From assembly GCA_025454875.1 (NCBI GenBank), contig JALONP010000023.1:1-47278 (forward strand): 47,278 nt of DNA, written 5' to 3'. How positions within the stretch are numbered: the stretch's first letter is position 1; each line of letters opens with the position of its first letter. Source of the stretch: Bacteroidia bacterium. GTDB lineage: Bacteria; Bacteroidota; Bacteroidia; UKL13-3. The notes beneath the pieces were generated by a model that saw nothing but the letters and a program-made list of their open reading frames with translations, had not been told where the DNA came from and did no database searches. Made by a program: the position numbers and the translations under genes. This document shows, one piece after another, positions 19,245-30,700 of this stretch.

Positions 19245-20219
19245 TTATCCAAAACGATGCGCAGTTTTACGAAGTTCTTCTGGCGACAGATTTTTAAAAT
19301 AATCATAGGTAATTTTTAATCCTTCTGCCCTGCTTACTTTAGGCTCCCAACCAAGCAATGCTATTGCCTTGCTAATATCTGGTCTACGTTGTTTAGGATC
19401 GTCTTGAGGCAGTGGCATAGAAACCAGCTTTTGATTGGTACCCGTTAACTTGATAATTTCTTCGCCAAACGCTTTGATACTGATTTCATCAGGATTGCCA
19501 ATATTTACAGGATATACATAATCACTCATGAGCAAACGGTAAATGCCCTCGATTAAATCATCAACATAACAAAATGAACGTGTTTGCGAACCATCACCAA
19601 ACATCGTTAAGTCTTCACCACGCAATGCCTGACCTATAAATGCAGGCAATACACGACCATCATTGAGTCGCATTCGGGGACCATACGTATTGAAGATACG
19701 CACAATTCGGGTTTCCAATCCATGGTACGTATGGTAAGCCATGGTCATTGCTTCTTGAAAACGCTTGGCTTCATCGTACACTCCTCTTGGTCCCACAGGG
19801 TTTACATTGCCCCAATACTCTTCAGGTTGTGGGTGTACTGTAGGGTCTCCATAAACTTCAGATGTACTCGCTACCAAAATACGGGCTTGTTTTTCTTTGG
19901 CTAATCCCAAACAATTATGGGTACCGAGCGATCCCACTTTTAATGTTTGGATGGGTATTTTTAAATAGTCAATCGGAGAGGCTGGAGAAGCAAAATGAAG
20001 AATATAATCCAACTTACCAGGCACATGAATAAATTTGCTTACATCATGATGGTAAAACTCAAACTCTTTGAGCTTAAACAAATGTTCAATGTTTTTTAAA
20101 TCACCTGTAATTAAGTTATCCATGCCCACAACATAGTATCCTTCCTTCACAAAACGGTCGCATAAATGTGACCCTAAAAATCCGGCAGCACCCGTAATTA
20201 AAATTCTTTTTTGTGTCAT
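19245..20219 (-). CDS. UDP-glucuronate decarboxylase (UDP-xylose synthase)
   Basis: A 324-residue short-chain dehydrogenase that converts UDP-glucuronate to UDP-xylose with bound NAD+. The Rossmann motif GAAGFLG lies at 10-16, the active-site STSEVYG at 118-124 includes E121, and Y148-x3-K152 is the catalytic pair. The segment [10 protein letters not shown] is typical of the UXS branch. It is the last gene of a minus-strand operon, 3 bp after ugd, which supplies its substrate. UDP-xylose, or the 4-keto intermediate, would feed surface polysaccharide or glycoprotein glycosylation. Confidence 0.93.
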   Translation of the reverse strand: MTQKRILITGAAGFLGSHLCDRFVKEGYYVVGMDNLITGDLKNIEHLFKLKEFEFYHHDVSKFIHVPGKLDYILHFASPASPIDYLKIPIQTLKVGSLGTHNCLGLAKEKQARILVASTSEVYGDPTVHPQPEEYWGNVNPVGPRGVYDEAKRFQEAMTMAYHTYHGLETRIVRIFNTYGPRMRLNDGRVLPAFIGQALRGEDLTMFGDGSQTRSFCYVDDLIEGIYRLLMSDYVYPVNIGNPDEISIKAFGEEIIKLTGTNQKLVSMPLPQDDPKQRRPDISKAIALLGWEPKVSRAEGLKITYDYFKNLSPEELRKTAHRFG

Positions 20220-20222
20220 GCC

Positions 20223-21554
20223 TTAATTGTTAACTGATTGCTGAATGCCAATTCCGTAGTAAGCAAATCCCAATTCCAACATCTCTTCGCGATCATAAAT
20301 ATTGCGTCCGTCAAAAATAACTTTCTGCTTAAGCAATTTGGCAATTACATTAAAATTAGGCGACCTAAACTCAGGCCATTCAGTTGCTACCAGCAATGCA
20401 TCTGAATCAATTAATGTGTCATATTGGTCCTTGCAGTAAGTAATTTGTTCACCCAAAATTTTCTTAGCTTCATGCATAGCAACGGGGTCAAATGCCTTTA
20501 CATTAGCGCCTGCTTTAAGCAATTGCTCGATAATAACCAACGAAGGCGCCTCACGCATATCATCGGTTTTAGGTTTAAACGACAATCCCCAACAAGCAAA
20601 TGTTTTTCCTTTAAGTTGACCTCCAAAATGAGCAACTACTTTTTGAAAAAGCTTCAACTTTTGATCGTTGTTCACGTCTTCAACTGCTTTTAAAATGCGC
20701 ATGCTGTGACCGTTTTCCTGGGCTGTTTGGATTAATGCTTTTACATCTTTTGGAAAACAAGAACCACCATACCCAATACCTGGGTAAATAAATTTGTTGC
20801 CAATACGTGGATCACTTCCAATTCCTTTCCGAACCATGTTTACATCAGCCCCCATTATTTCGCACAAATTAGCAATATCATTCATAAAGCTAATCTTGGT
20901 GGCAAGCATTGCATTGGCAGCATACTTGGTCATTTCTGCGCTAGGTATATCCATAAAAATAATAGGATGCCCATTTAGTAAAAATGGCTTATATAATTTG
21001 CGCATTAAATCCTCGGCACGTTTGCTTTCAACACCCACCACAATTCGGTCAGGCTTTAAAAAATCATCAACTGCTGCTCCTTCTTTTAAAAACTCAGGAT
21101 TGGATGCAACGTCAAAAGCGATATCCATATTGCGCTGTGCCAATGCTGCACTTACAGCTGCTTTAACTTTTAATGAGGTTCCAACAGGAACAGTACTTTT
21201 GGTAACCACCACACAATAGTCATTTAACAAAGACCCAATTTGTGATGCAACAGCCAATACATATTTCAAATCAGCACTTCCATCTTCTCCTGGTGGTGTT
21301 CCTACTGCAATAAAAACAGCATTGCAATCTACAAGCGCTTCTTCCAATGATGTTGAAAAAACAAGTCGTTTGGCTTGTGTGTTCCGCTCCACCAATTCTT
21401 CAAGACCTGGCTCATATATGGGTAAATGTCCTTTGTTAAGCTGAGCTATTTTATGTTGATCAATATCAACACAAACCACTTCTATTCCCACTTCAGCAAA
21501 ACATGTTCCTGTAACAAGACCTACGTATCCGGTTCCTACGATAGCTATTTTCAT
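20223..21554 (-). CDS. ugd: UDP-glucose 6-dehydrogenase
   Basis: A 443-residue enzyme that oxidises UDP-glucose twice to UDP-glucuronate. The N-terminal NAD-binding motif is GTGYVG (7-12), E156 lies in the conserved NPEFLKEG segment, and the catalytic Cys266 lies in GYGGSCFPKD. The C-terminal UDP-binding domain carries WGLSFKPKTDDMREAPS. It sits between the aminotransferase (9 bp upstream) and the decarboxylase (3 bp downstream), so the operon makes UDP-glucuronate and turns it into UDP-xylose. A UDP-GlcNAc dehydrogenase (WbpA-like) reading is possible but less likely, given the partner decarboxylase. Confidence 0.93.
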   Translation of the reverse strand: MKIAIVGTGYVGLVTGTCFAEVGIEVVCVDIDQHKIAQLNKGHLPIYEPGLEELVERNTQAKRLVFSTSLEEALVDCNAVFIAVGTPPGEDGSADLKYVLAVASQIGSLLNDYCVVVTKSTVPVGTSLKVKAAVSAALAQRNMDIAFDVASNPEFLKEGAAVDDFLKPDRIVVGVESKRAEDLMRKLYKPFLLNGHPIIFMDIPSAEMTKYAANAMLATKISFMNDIANLCEIMGADVNMVRKGIGSDPRIGNKFIYPGIGYGGSCFPKDVKALIQTAQENGHSMRILKAVEDVNNDQKLKLFQKVVAHFGGQLKGKTFACWGLSFKPKTDDMREAPSLVIIEQLLKAGANVKAFDPVAMHEAKKILGEQITYCKDQYDTLIDSDALLVATEWPEFRSPNFNVIAKLLKQKVIFDGRNIYDREEMLELGFAYYGIGIQQSVNN

Positions 21555-21563
21555 TTATGCGAG

Positions 21564-22703
21564 TTATTGTGTTTGTTGGTTGCAAAATTCGTTTACATGC
21601 TTAACAATATAAGCTAATTGTTCTTCTTCCATTTCGGTGCTTATTGGCAATGAAATAACACATTTACAAAGCTGTTCAGTGATGGGAAGTTTCCCTAATG
21701 GATAATCAGGCGAAGCATATGCTTTTTGCGCATGGAGCGGAATTGGGTAATACACCATGCTCGGAATATCATGTTGTGCAAGATAAGCGCGCAGTTCATC
21801 TCGATTAATACCACACGTTTGCAAGGTATATTGGTGAAATACATGGGTGCTGTTCGCAACCCGAACAGGAGGCAACAAATGAGCACTTCCTGCAAAAGCC
21901 TTATCGTAATAGTCGGCTACCTTTTGCCTAGCTGCTGCGTAGCTGTTTAAATGGCGAAGTTTAACGTTTAAAATAGCCGCTTGTATCGTATCTAATCTTG
22001 AATTTACGCCAATATCATCGTGTTGGTACTGGATGCTTTGCCCATGGTTGGCTATCATTTTCAATCGTTTTGCAAGTACTTCGTTGGTTGTATACATTGC
22101 TCCGCCATCACCCATGCAACCTAAATTTTTAGACGGGAAAAATGATGTACAACCCACATCTCCCATGGTACCTGCTTGCTTTTGGCTACCATTGGTAAAT
22201 GTGTATACCGAACCAATTGCTTGGGCCGTATCTTCAATAACAAATAGTTTGTGCTTGTGTGCAATGGTTAAAATCGTTTCCATATCAGCGCATTGCCCAA
22301 AAAGATGAACGGGTACAATTGCTTTTGTGCGTGGAGTGATCGCTGCTTCAATAGCGTTTGTATCAATTAAAAAATTATGTGGATGAACATCAACAAGCAC
22401 CGGCTTGAGCTTTAACAATGCAATTACCTCCGCGGTAGCCACATAAGTAAATGCTGGCAAAATAACTTCATCGCCAGGCTCAAGGTTTAATGCCATCATG
22501 GCAATTTGCAAAGCATCGGTGCCATTGGCACAAGGAATTACATAAGGAACCCCCAAGTAAGCAGCCAAAGCATCACTGAATTCTTTAACTGCAGGGCCAT
22601 TAATAAACTTTGTTGAATGAATAACATCCAAAACGGCAGCGTCAATTTCGGGTTGGATGCGTAAATATTGGTTGGTTAAGTCAACCATTTGTATTGGTCT
22701 CAT
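21564..22703 (-). CDS. DegT/DnrJ/EryC1 sugar aminotransferase
   Basis: A 379-residue PLP enzyme that transaminates a keto group on a nucleotide sugar. The PLP lysine is K192 in SFFPSKNLGCMGDGG. The cofactor-binding CANGTDAL (58-65) and EDTAQAIG (157-164) are intact. It resembles the WbpE branch that makes 3-amino-3-deoxy sugars, which would match the WbpD-like acetyltransferase at 17.6 kb. It is first in the operon with ugd and the decarboxylase. The exact keto-sugar substrate cannot be read from sequence. Confidence 0.93.
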   Translation of the reverse strand: MRPIQMVDLTNQYLRIQPEIDAAVLDVIHSTKFINGPAVKEFSDALAAYLGVPYVIPCANGTDALQIAMMALNLEPGDEVILPAFTYVATAEVIALLKLKPVLVDVHPHNFLIDTNAIEAAITPRTKAIVPVHLFGQCADMETILTIAHKHKLFVIEDTAQAIGSVYTFTNGSQKQAGTMGDVGCTSFFPSKNLGCMGDGGAMYTTNEVLAKRLKMIANHGQSIQYQHDDIGVNSRLDTIQAAILNVKLRHLNSYAAARQKVADYYDKAFAGSAHLLPPVRVANSTHVFHQYTLQTCGINRDELRAYLAQHDIPSMVYYPIPLHAQKAYASPDYPLGKLPITEQLCKCVISLPISTEMEEEQLAYIVKHVNEFCNQQTQ

Positions 22704-22725
22704 CTACGGTATAAAGTATAAAGGG

Positions 22726-22733
22726 CAAATATA
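22726..22733 (-). promoter_or_regulatory. -7 box of the nucleotide-sugar operon
   Basis: On the minus strand this is TATATTTG, a perfect TAnnTTTG, 22 bp before the aminotransferase ATG. The nearest TTTG upstream is only 15 bp away, shorter than the usual 17-23, so the -33 part is uncertain. Confidence 0.45.
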
Positions 22734-22758
22734 ATTGAACACCATATTCAAAACTTGT

Positions 22759-22788
22759 TTTGTGGTTATTTTTAAACAAATACTTTTG
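22759..22788 (+). promoter_or_regulatory. Promoter of the OMP-like/waaA/prfC run
   Basis: TTTG at 22759-22762, an 18-bp spacer and TACTTTTG at 22781-22788 match the Bacteroidota consensus exactly. The ATG at 22795 follows after six bases, so the transcript likely begins at or within a few bases of the start codon. Confidence 0.7.
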
Positions 22789-22794
22789 TACTGA

Positions 22795-23559
22795 ATGAGA
22801 ACAGTTTGGCTCGTAGTATTAACCGCGCTGCATTTATTTGCCAGTGCACAACAATCCAAAAGGAAACCTGCTGAGGCCGATCCTATTGTGAATATTCAGT
22901 TCAACTATGTTTGGAATGAACCTTCGGCTGATTTGGCTAAAAGATTTGGCTCTTTTCATACCATTGCAGCTGGTGTAATGTACAAAACCCAACGGAATTG
23001 GGTAGGTACTGCTGATGTTGCATATCAGTTTGGTAGTAATGTGAATGACTTAAACTTTTTGGTAAACTTAACAAACAGCAATGGCGTAATTTTAAATAGT
23101 AGCGGATTTCCAGCTAATTACAATGTTGGCATGAGGGGTATGGGTGCATTTGTAAAAGGCGGTAAATTGTTTCCAGTTACGAGAGCAAACCCCAACTCTG
23201 GTATTTTGCTTTTGGCAGGTGGTGGTTGGTATGCTCATAAAATCAATATTGCAACACCCCGCAATGATATTCCTACGTTAACCGAATCACTCAAAAAAGG
23301 ATACGACCGCCTCAGCTCAGGAATGGCCTTAACCCAATTCATTGGTTATTCGTATCAAAGTGCCAATCGTTTTTACAACTTTTACATTGGGGTTGATGCT
23401 ATGCAAGCCTTTACTCAAAGTGTACGCAAATACAATTTTGATACCCAACTACCCGATACAGAAAAGCGATTGGATGCAACTTTTGGAATTAGAGTTGGTA
23501 TCATGATTCCAATTTATTTACAAGCCAAAAATTTTGATTACGAATACGAATACAGATGA
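22795..23559 (+). CDS. Probable outer-membrane beta-barrel protein
   Basis: A 254-residue protein with a clear signal peptide (hydrophobic core to LHLFASA, cleavage near residue 18). The rest alternates hydrophobic and polar residues with many Gly, Tyr and Asn, and a C-terminal strand pattern (ATFGIRVGIMIPIYLQ), which suggests a small outer-membrane barrel. No specific family is recognised. Its stop overlaps the start of waaA (ATGA at 23556-23559), so the two are co-translated. A link to lipopolysaccharide assembly is plausible from the coupling but unproven. Confidence 0.72.
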   Translation: MRTVWLVVLTALHLFASAQQSKRKPAEADPIVNIQFNYVWNEPSADLAKRFGSFHTIAAGVMYKTQRNWVGTADVAYQFGSNVNDLNFLVNLTNSNGVILNSSGFPANYNVGMRGMGAFVKGGKLFPVTRANPNSGILLLAGGGWYAHKINIATPRNDIPTLTESLKKGYDRLSSGMALTQFIGYSYQSANRFYNFYIGVDAMQAFTQSVRKYNFDTQLPDTEKRLDATFGIRVGIMIPIYLQAKNFDYEYEYR

Positions 23560-24797
23560 TGAATTTGCTTGGATTTGTATTGTACACCATTGGTACTCGT
23601 TTGTATGTTTTGTTGGTTAAAATTGTAGCTATTTGGAATCCCAAAGCCAAACAAATGATTGTAGGCAGAGCATCTACTTTTGAAACTCTGGCACAAGCAG
23701 CTAACCAATGGAAAGGCAAATCTGTAGCTTGGTTTCACTGTGCATCGTTAGGTGAGTTTGAGCAGGCACGACCGATTATTGAAGCTTTTAAACAAAAACA
23801 TCCAAATTGGGTAATAACCATTACTTTTTTTTCTCCATCTGGTTTTGAAATCAGAAAAAACTATGCAGAGGCAGCATGGATTGGCTACTTGCCATTCGAT
23901 GGTGGAATAAATGCAAAAAAGTTCATACAGTTGATGAACCCGCAAATAGCGTTTTTTGTAAAGTACGAGGTTTGGTTTCACTACCTCAAACAACTTAAAT
24001 TAGCTAAGGTGCCTGCGTATTTAGTTTCTGCACATTTTAGACCTTCCCAACCTTATTTTAAGTGGTATGGTCACTTCTTTAGGACAATGCTACATAACTT
24101 CACCCATGTTTTTTGCCAAAACGCTCCTTCCCTTTCTTTGCTTAACCAAATTGGGATTACCAACGGAACTGTGAGCAACGATACCCGTTTCGACCGCGTT
24201 TGGGAACATGCGCAAACACCAATAACACTGCCTACAATTGCCCAATTTAAAAACAACCAACCTTTGCTTGTTGCAGGTAGCAGCTACATGAACGAAGAAC
24301 TTTTAATTGCGCAAGTATTGGATTCGTTACCCAACTGGAAAGTAGTGATTGCGCCACATCATATCAACGAGACTCGACTAACCCAAATTGAGCATACCTT
24401 TAGCAATTACACAATAACTAGATTTAGTCAATTTAATCCAACTCACCCTACACAAGTATTGATTATTGACAATATTGGGATGTTATCGTCTATTTACGCA
24501 TATGCAAATGCTGCATTTATTGGTGGTGGTTATGGTACGGGAGGATTACACAACACATTAGAACCTGCTGCCTTTGGTATGCCCATTTGCTTTGGCCCCA
24601 AACACGTACACCGATTTCCAGAAGCTGAATCGATGGTTGAGCAGCGAATAGCCACTATTATAAACCATTCGAACGACTTGAAACAATTGCTATCATTGCC
24701 ACTTACTGAACAGCAAGAAATTGGGACACGTTGCAAAAACTGGGTTCAAAGCCAAACTGGTGCTACAAACAAGGTACTTTCAGCACTTCAGCTTTAA
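23556..24797 (+). CDS. waaA: Kdo transferase WaaA
   Basis: A 413-residue GT30 enzyme that attaches Kdo to the lipid A precursor at the inner membrane. The N-terminal hydrophobic segment (about 4-28) is the membrane anchor. The catalytic Glu67 sits in [13 protein letters not shown], followed by TFFSPSGFE. The C-terminal CMP-Kdo-binding half has the [19 protein letters not shown] stretch. The start overlaps the stop of the preceding gene by four bases. With the lpx operon 10 kb away, it completes much of the Kdo-lipid A pathway in this window. Confidence 0.95.
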   Translation: MMNLLGFVLYTIGTRLYVLLVKIVAIWNPKAKQMIVGRASTFETLAQAANQWKGKSVAWFHCASLGEFEQARPIIEAFKQKHPNWVITITFFSPSGFEIRKNYAEAAWIGYLPFDGGINAKKFIQLMNPQIAFFVKYEVWFHYLKQLKLAKVPAYLVSAHFRPSQPYFKWYGHFFRTMLHNFTHVFCQNAPSLSLLNQIGITNGTVSNDTRFDRVWEHAQTPITLPTIAQFKNNQPLLVAGSSYMNEELLIAQVLDSLPNWKVVIAPHHINETRLTQIEHTFSNYTITRFSQFNPTHPTQVLIIDNIGMLSSIYAYANAAFIGGGYGTGGLHNTLEPAAFGMPICFGPKHVHRFPEAESMVEQRIATIINHSNDLKQLLSLPLTEQQEIGTRCKNWVQSQTGATNKVLSALQL

Positions 24798-24841
24798 CTT
24801 TCATTCCTTTTGGTTATCTTGGCGGCCGTTTTCATTTAACC

Positions 24842-26464
24842 ATGAGTCAAGAATTGTTATTACGCAAGCGCAGAACCTTTGGCATTATTTCGCATCCCGA
24901 TGCCGGTAAAACCACATTAACTGAAAAGCTTTTGCTTTTTGGGGGAGCCATTCAATCAGCGGGTGCTGTTAAAAGCAACAAAGTAAACAAAACGGCCACT
25001 TCTGATTTTATGGAAATTGAAAAACAACGCGGTATCTCGGTGGCTACGTCTGTAATGGGGTTTGAATACAATGGTTATAAAATTAACATCTTAGACACTC
25101 CCGGACACAAAGATTTTGCCGAAGACACTTACCGAACACTTACTGCTGTAGATAGTGTAATCTTAGTAGTCGATTGTGTGAAAGGTGTTGAAGAACAAAC
25201 ACGCAAACTCATGGAAGTGTGCCGTATGCGTAACACACCAGTAATTGTGTTCATTAATAAACTTGACCGCGAAGGACAAGATCCTTATGATTTATTAGAA
25301 GAAATCGAAAAAGAACTGAACATCCACACTCGTCCTATGAGTTGGCCTATTGGTGTTGGATCTTCTTTTCAAGGCGTATACAATTTGTATGAAAAAGAAC
25401 TGCAACTTTTTGCTCCTAACCGAAGCAAAATAAGCAATGAAATTGTCGCCATTCAAAATATCAATGATGGTGTACTTGATCTAGAAATTGGAGATAAAGC
25501 TGCGGCTAAATTGCGTGATGACGTAGAGCTGATTGAAGGTGTTTACGAACCTTTTAACCACGAGTTGTATTTAGAAGGATATTTGGCTCCCGTATTTTTT
25601 GGCAGTGCCATTAACAATTTTGGGGTAAAAGAACTACTCGATACATTCGTTAAAATTGCACCCGAGCCACGGCCTCGTTTTACAGAAGAACGTGAGGTAG
25701 TGCCAACCGAAAAAACCTTTACTGGTTTTATCTTTAAAATTCACGCAAACCTTGATCCGAACCACCGCGACCGAATTGCCTTTTGCCGAATTGTTTCAGG
25801 TAAATTCGAACGCAATAAGTTTTACCAGCATACCCGCCTTGATAAAAAATTAAGGTTCTCCTCTCCAACGAGTTTTATGGCAAATGAGAAGAGCATTGTT
25901 GAAGAAGCCTACCCTGGTGATGTTGTTGGACTGTATGATACTGGAAATTTTAAAATTGGTGATACACTAACTGAAGGTGAGAACATTCACTTTAAAGGCA
26001 TCCCTAGTTTTTCACCAGAAATTTTTAAGGAGTTGGTAAATAAGGACCCCATGAAAACCAAACAACTCGAAAAAGGTATTCAACAATTAACAGATGAAGG
26101 AGTTGCGCAGCTTTTTACCCAACAACCCGGTAATATCAAAATTATAGGAACTGTAGGTGAACTTCAGTTTGAAGTAATTCAGTTTCGATTATTAGCTGAG
26201 TATGGAGCATCTTGTGCGTTTAGACCGTTAACTTACCAAAAAGCTTGTTGGTTTACTTCTGATCAAAAGGCTGCTTTAGATAAATTCAATACCATTAAAA
26301 AACACAATATTGCTTTTGATAAAGAAGGTCGCCCAGTATTTTTGGCTGACAGTTTATGGTCGCTAAAAATGACACAAGACAATTATCCAGATATTCAGTT
26401 TCATTTTACCTCAGAGTTTAAAACAGACCAAGCTAGCATACAGCAGGCAAATGCCTGGAAGTAA
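24842..26464 (+). CDS. prfC: Peptide chain release factor 3
   Basis: A 540-residue translational GTPase that removes RF1 and RF2 from the ribosome after termination. The G1 loop is HPDAGKTT (18-25), followed by the switch region with [10 protein letters not shown]3 DTPGHKD and G4 NKLD. The C-terminal RF3 domains follow. ATG at 24842 gives the family start [24 protein letters not shown]; longer readings would overlap waaA and add unconserved residues. The gap to waaA is 44 bp. The TAA abuts the TAA of the convergent MFS gene. Confidence 0.96.
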   Translation: MSQELLLRKRRTFGIISHPDAGKTTLTEKLLLFGGAIQSAGAVKSNKVNKTATSDFMEIEKQRGISVATSVMGFEYNGYKINILDTPGHKDFAEDTYRTLTAVDSVILVVDCVKGVEEQTRKLMEVCRMRNTPVIVFINKLDREGQDPYDLLEEIEKELNIHTRPMSWPIGVGSSFQGVYNLYEKELQLFAPNRSKISNEIVAIQNINDGVLDLEIGDKAAAKLRDDVELIEGVYEPFNHELYLEGYLAPVFFGSAINNFGVKELLDTFVKIAPEPRPRFTEEREVVPTEKTFTGFIFKIHANLDPNHRDRIAFCRIVSGKFERNKFYQHTRLDKKLRFSSPTSFMANEKSIVEEAYPGDVVGLYDTGNFKIGDTLTEGENIHFKGIPSFSPEIFKELVNKDPMKTKQLEKGIQQLTDEGVAQLFTQQPGNIKIIGTVGELQFEVIQFRLLAEYGASCAFRPLTYQKACWFTSDQKAALDKFNTIKKHNIAFDKEGRPVFLADSLWSLKMTQDNYPDIQFHFTSEFKTDQASIQQANAWK

Positions 26465-27667
26465 TTAAAACCGCATTCCGTCTTTGTTTCGCAACCGTTG
26501 GGCTAGATATAAGCAAAATAAAGTAGCTCCAATTGAAATATATCCAACGTATTCATAGTTAAGCAATGTTCCATTAGGTTGTTTTACTACAATGAGTCCA
26601 GCTATATAAGACGCGGCACCCGCACATACTTGTTGCAATGAAGAACTGATGCTCATAAAACTTCCTCTTGTTTCGGGGCTCACGGTTGCGGTTACCATGG
26701 CTTGGGCTGGAATAAACCTACCACCCGAAAATACGAAAAATGAGCCGCTAATACTGAGTGCAATCCACAATGCCATTGGCGAAGCGTTGGTGATTAAATA
26801 AATGGGAATGGTACACAACAATACAAACACCGAAAACACCTTAAGCTTTCCAACTTTATCTGACCATTTTCCAATAAGTGGTGATGAGAAAATAGTAAGT
26901 GCTCCACCTACTGCATACACATAGGCCAGTTGCGACTCTTCAAAACCAACATTGCTAACCAAGTATGGACTCAAAAAAGGTATGATACTAAAGTGTCCAA
27001 ACATTAATACCATCATCAAAAAAATAGCCCTACGTTGGTTTACATCTTCTATAATTGAGCCTAGTATTTTAAATGGATGCGGCCTATCCGCTTTTTGGTG
27101 AATATGAGCTGTTAAATTGGGAATATAACGCCATACAAAATAGGTAACTGGCAGCCCACAAATAACCAAAAATAAAAAAGGTGCATGCCAACTAAAATGG
27201 CTTGCTATAAACAACCCAAATGGTACCCCAAACACAGAGGCAACAGAAAAGGCTGCCATAATCATTCCCATGGCTTGCCCTCTGCGCTCAAATGGAATTA
27301 CATCGCCAACAATTGATAATACCAAAGCCCCTAAAACACCGCCAAATAAGCCGGTAAAAATACGTGCGGCAAGCAACCACCCATAAGTTGGTGCTAAAGC
27401 ACACGCCAAGGTTCCCAGTAAAAAACCTGCATATAAAAACTGCAAAAAACGCTTTCGGTCAAAACGATCAACAATAAACGCAGAAAAAAATCCAGAAACA
27501 CCTGCACTTAGCGTGTAAGCAGAAACAACCAACCCAAACTGTTGAGGAGTAATATCAAAAATGCGCATTAACTGAGGTCCCAATGGCATCATGATCATAA
27601 AATCCATAATATTGGTAAAGTTGATGGAAGCAAGGGTTAAGAGTAAAATGCGTTCTTGTTTTTGCAT
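26465..27667 (-). CDS. MFS transporter, drug/sugar exporter type
   Basis: A 400-residue major facilitator with about twelve membrane helices. The loop 2-3 motif reads VDRFDRKRF (66-74), a variant of the usual GxxxDRxGR. The layout and the NFTNIMDFMIMMPLGPQ start of helix 1 resemble the AraJ/DHA1 exporter group. The substrate is unknown. It is a single gene between two unrelated neighbours, with its stop touching that of prfC. Confidence 0.9.
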   Translation of the reverse strand: MQKQERILLLTLASINFTNIMDFMIMMPLGPQLMRIFDITPQQFGLVVSAYTLSAGVSGFFSAFIVDRFDRKRFLQFLYAGFLLGTLACALAPTYGWLLAARIFTGLFGGVLGALVLSIVGDVIPFERRGQAMGMIMAAFSVASVFGVPFGLFIASHFSWHAPFLFLVICGLPVTYFVWRYIPNLTAHIHQKADRPHPFKILGSIIEDVNQRRAIFLMMVLMFGHFSIIPFLSPYLVSNVGFEESQLAYVYAVGGALTIFSSPLIGKWSDKVGKLKVFSVFVLLCTIPIYLITNASPMALWIALSISGSFFVFSGGRFIPAQAMVTATVSPETRGSFMSISSSLQQVCAGAASYIAGLIVVKQPNGTLLNYEYVGYISIGATLFCLYLAQRLRNKDGMRF

Positions 27668-27724
27668 GGTGCAACCTACAATTGTTTCGATAAAAAAAAT
27701 GAAAGAGTAGGTAAAATAACGATT

Positions 27725-30700
27725 TTATCTAATTAACGTAATGGTGCCATCTACTGATTTTTCAGACTCGTCAGTAAGTAGCTGGTATTTAAAAATAAAA
27801 TAATAAACTCCAGCAGGACAAATAACTCCTTCGTTATGGTCTTTGCCGTTCCAGTTGATACCGTCATTGCCAAAACCATCTTTTAAACTATAGTATACTT
27901 CAGCACCCCAACGGTTAAATACCTGCAATTCATAACGGGTATAACCCATAATATCGATATCAAATGCATCGTTTTTATCATCTGCATTATCTGGAGTAAA
28001 CACATTTGGAATAAAAAGACGGACCTGTGGTTTGGTTTCTTTGCAAATAGAATCCCAACAACCCAATGCATCAAATGCTGTTAGGCATATTTTAAATACA
28101 CCCGTATCTCCTTCATAATTAAAACTTGCATTGGTTGTAGTGGCACTATTAGCCGCGCCTGCAGCTGGCTTGCCAAAATTCCACTCATAACGCACAGCTC
28201 CTGTTGAAGTATTGTTCATTGCATAAACAGGAGCCTGATCACTATTTAAATCAAAATTGGCTTCTGGGGATAAAATAGTAACTACAGCTGAATCCTTCTG
28301 AATGCATTGATAACCACCAGCAGAAGGTTCAAGTTTGACCAAATAAGTTCCTTTGCTTGTATATGTATGAGTAATGGTTGTATCAGGAACCAAATTAATA
28401 CCCGTAGCTCCATCTCCAAAATCCCAGTTAAACTGCGTGTAAATACTATCAAACAATGGGCGAAACACAATGGGTTCATTCGGACAAATACTGTCTTTAA
28501 ATCCAATATCAATGGCTGGTGTAGCCAAAACAACTACTTTACGGGTAGGCAATAACGTAACCGGATCTGGGAAAAACTGATTGCAATTAATGGTATTACC
28601 TGTGTTGGGGTTAAATATACTCTGAACGCCAAGCAACCTTACATCATAGGTTCCCGCTGGATAGGTAAAGGTAATGTTTGTATCAAGAGCTGTACCCAAT
28701 GTGGTTGAAGCATTGTCGCCAAAATACCAAGTAAAACTTTGCACCCCTGCAGCAGATGTATTATCAAATACGGCTGTAAATGGTTCACAACCTGTGCTGT
28801 CTAAAATAACAAAACTTGGTTGAGGACCAATAATATCAACCTGCAAAGAGTCGGTTGATTTGCAACCCAACTTGGTTGTAACATTAAGCACTACCCAAAA
28901 CTTTCCGTTAGAAGTATAATTGTGAGCTGGATTTTTGAGTACACTCTCTGCTTTGTTATCGCCAAAATTCCAAACACGGGTACTTACACTATCACCGCGG
29001 GCTGGCGTAATGCTTCCAACACTGTCTATGATTAATGTCGAATCTCTAAAAAACACCAGTTGAGGAGCACAATAATATTCGTTTGATAACAACCCAATAT
29101 TAGCATTCACATCATGAACGGTAAAATAATCAGGCTTCACCAAGGTATCCGCGCAACCTAAACTATCTTGGGTAAATAGGGTAACCGTATATTTCCCAGG
29201 TTTGGTATACCGCACCGTAGGATTCGAACCTTGGAGTAAAGGAGTGGTACCATCTCCAATATCCCACCAAATCCTTTCAAGGTTTAACCTATTTCGAGAA
29301 GTGTCTTTCCAATAAGGAACCGGATTTAAAAAGTCGAAGGTGTTTTTATCATAATAATTTACTTGGTCTAGTAGCACCTGTGTATCGCCCAAACACAAGT
29401 CTGTTTCAAAAGATCCAAACCTAGATACATAACCAAAGTTCACGTTGCGTAGATCAAAACCTCCACATCCAAGCTGGTTGGTTAAATTCATTTGAATTTG
29501 GTACACTCCACTAATGGGAGCCGTAAAACGAGGTGTTCGAATAATGCTATCATTAGGGCCAAAAAACTGACTAATGGAATCGATGAATACAAATTGCCCG
29601 CCTAAAAATTGATCGATATAGTAAAAATTCCACTTAACCTGTTTGAGGTTTTTCATAACCGAATCAACAGGAACAGCATCCACTAAAAATGGCTTACAAC
29701 CTGGCAATACCTTAGGATCAAAAATACCTTCTACGGGCAAGATTCTTAGAAAACGATGATACCAAGCTGTATCGTAACAGATGTTCCCATTCGCATCTCT
29801 ACCATTTTGAATAATCACACCAACAGTAACCCACCCATTGGGATCACAAATCGTATCATAGGCATGAAACACTTCGCGTACGCTTAAGGTATCTACCAAT
29901 ACCCACTTATTAGGATTACACGCAGAATCAAAATTCATATATGCCCTTTCATAACCACATATCGGTAAGGTTTCGTTTAATAAAAACTTTAGGTTTTGGC
30001 CAATACATGGAGAGCCTTCAAAAATAAGGCCTCTACGTGGAGGACTTGCGCTTAAATCAGGACCTGCATCAGGCGATGTTAGTGCCAGGTAAGCGGTATC
30101 AGTATGTGTGCAGCCTGTTGTAGGATCTGTTATTTTTAAACGTGTGGTATAACACTGCTCTCTTCCGGGGGTATACACATGCTTTACCTGCATCGAATCG
30201 AGTGAATAATTACAGTTGGTATTTACATTTAACCCGTTTTTGGTATCCGTTGTGCAAGGTGGTGCCCAAGCATCGCCAAAATCCCAAAGATGTTGCATGG
30301 CTCCATTTCCTTCTCTACAACTTAAATAAGGAACGGGCGTTTTAAAAAAAACGGTATCATCAATTTCACATTGTGATCTGTTTACAATTTTTTCAATTTG
30401 TGTTTGGATAATTGACCTAGGGCCATTTACCGTAACAATAGTATCTGAGATGATGGTGCATGATGGGTAAACTGCTTTTAATTGAACCCTGTATTTGCCG
30501 CAAGTTAAAAAACGATGTTGCATTCCATTCACGGGTGGTGTAGAACCTGTTTTTAAAACAATATCCCCAGCCATATTAAAAATTGTCCACTCAACCGGAA
30601 CCGAATTCGTGGATCTAAAGGCAAATGCATTGCTATCAAAACACTGAATAAATGGACTTTCACCATAAATTGTATCGTTAGGATTGGCGATGGATAAACT

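Noticed and set aside
20794-21219. Plus-strand 141-residue ORF within ugd
   Set aside because: It is fully antisense to the conserved dehydrogenase and its residues look like reverse-frame noise.
24731-24841. Longer N-terminus for prfC
   Set aside because: It overlaps waaA by 67 bp and adds residues absent from release factor 3; ATG 24842 gives the conserved start.
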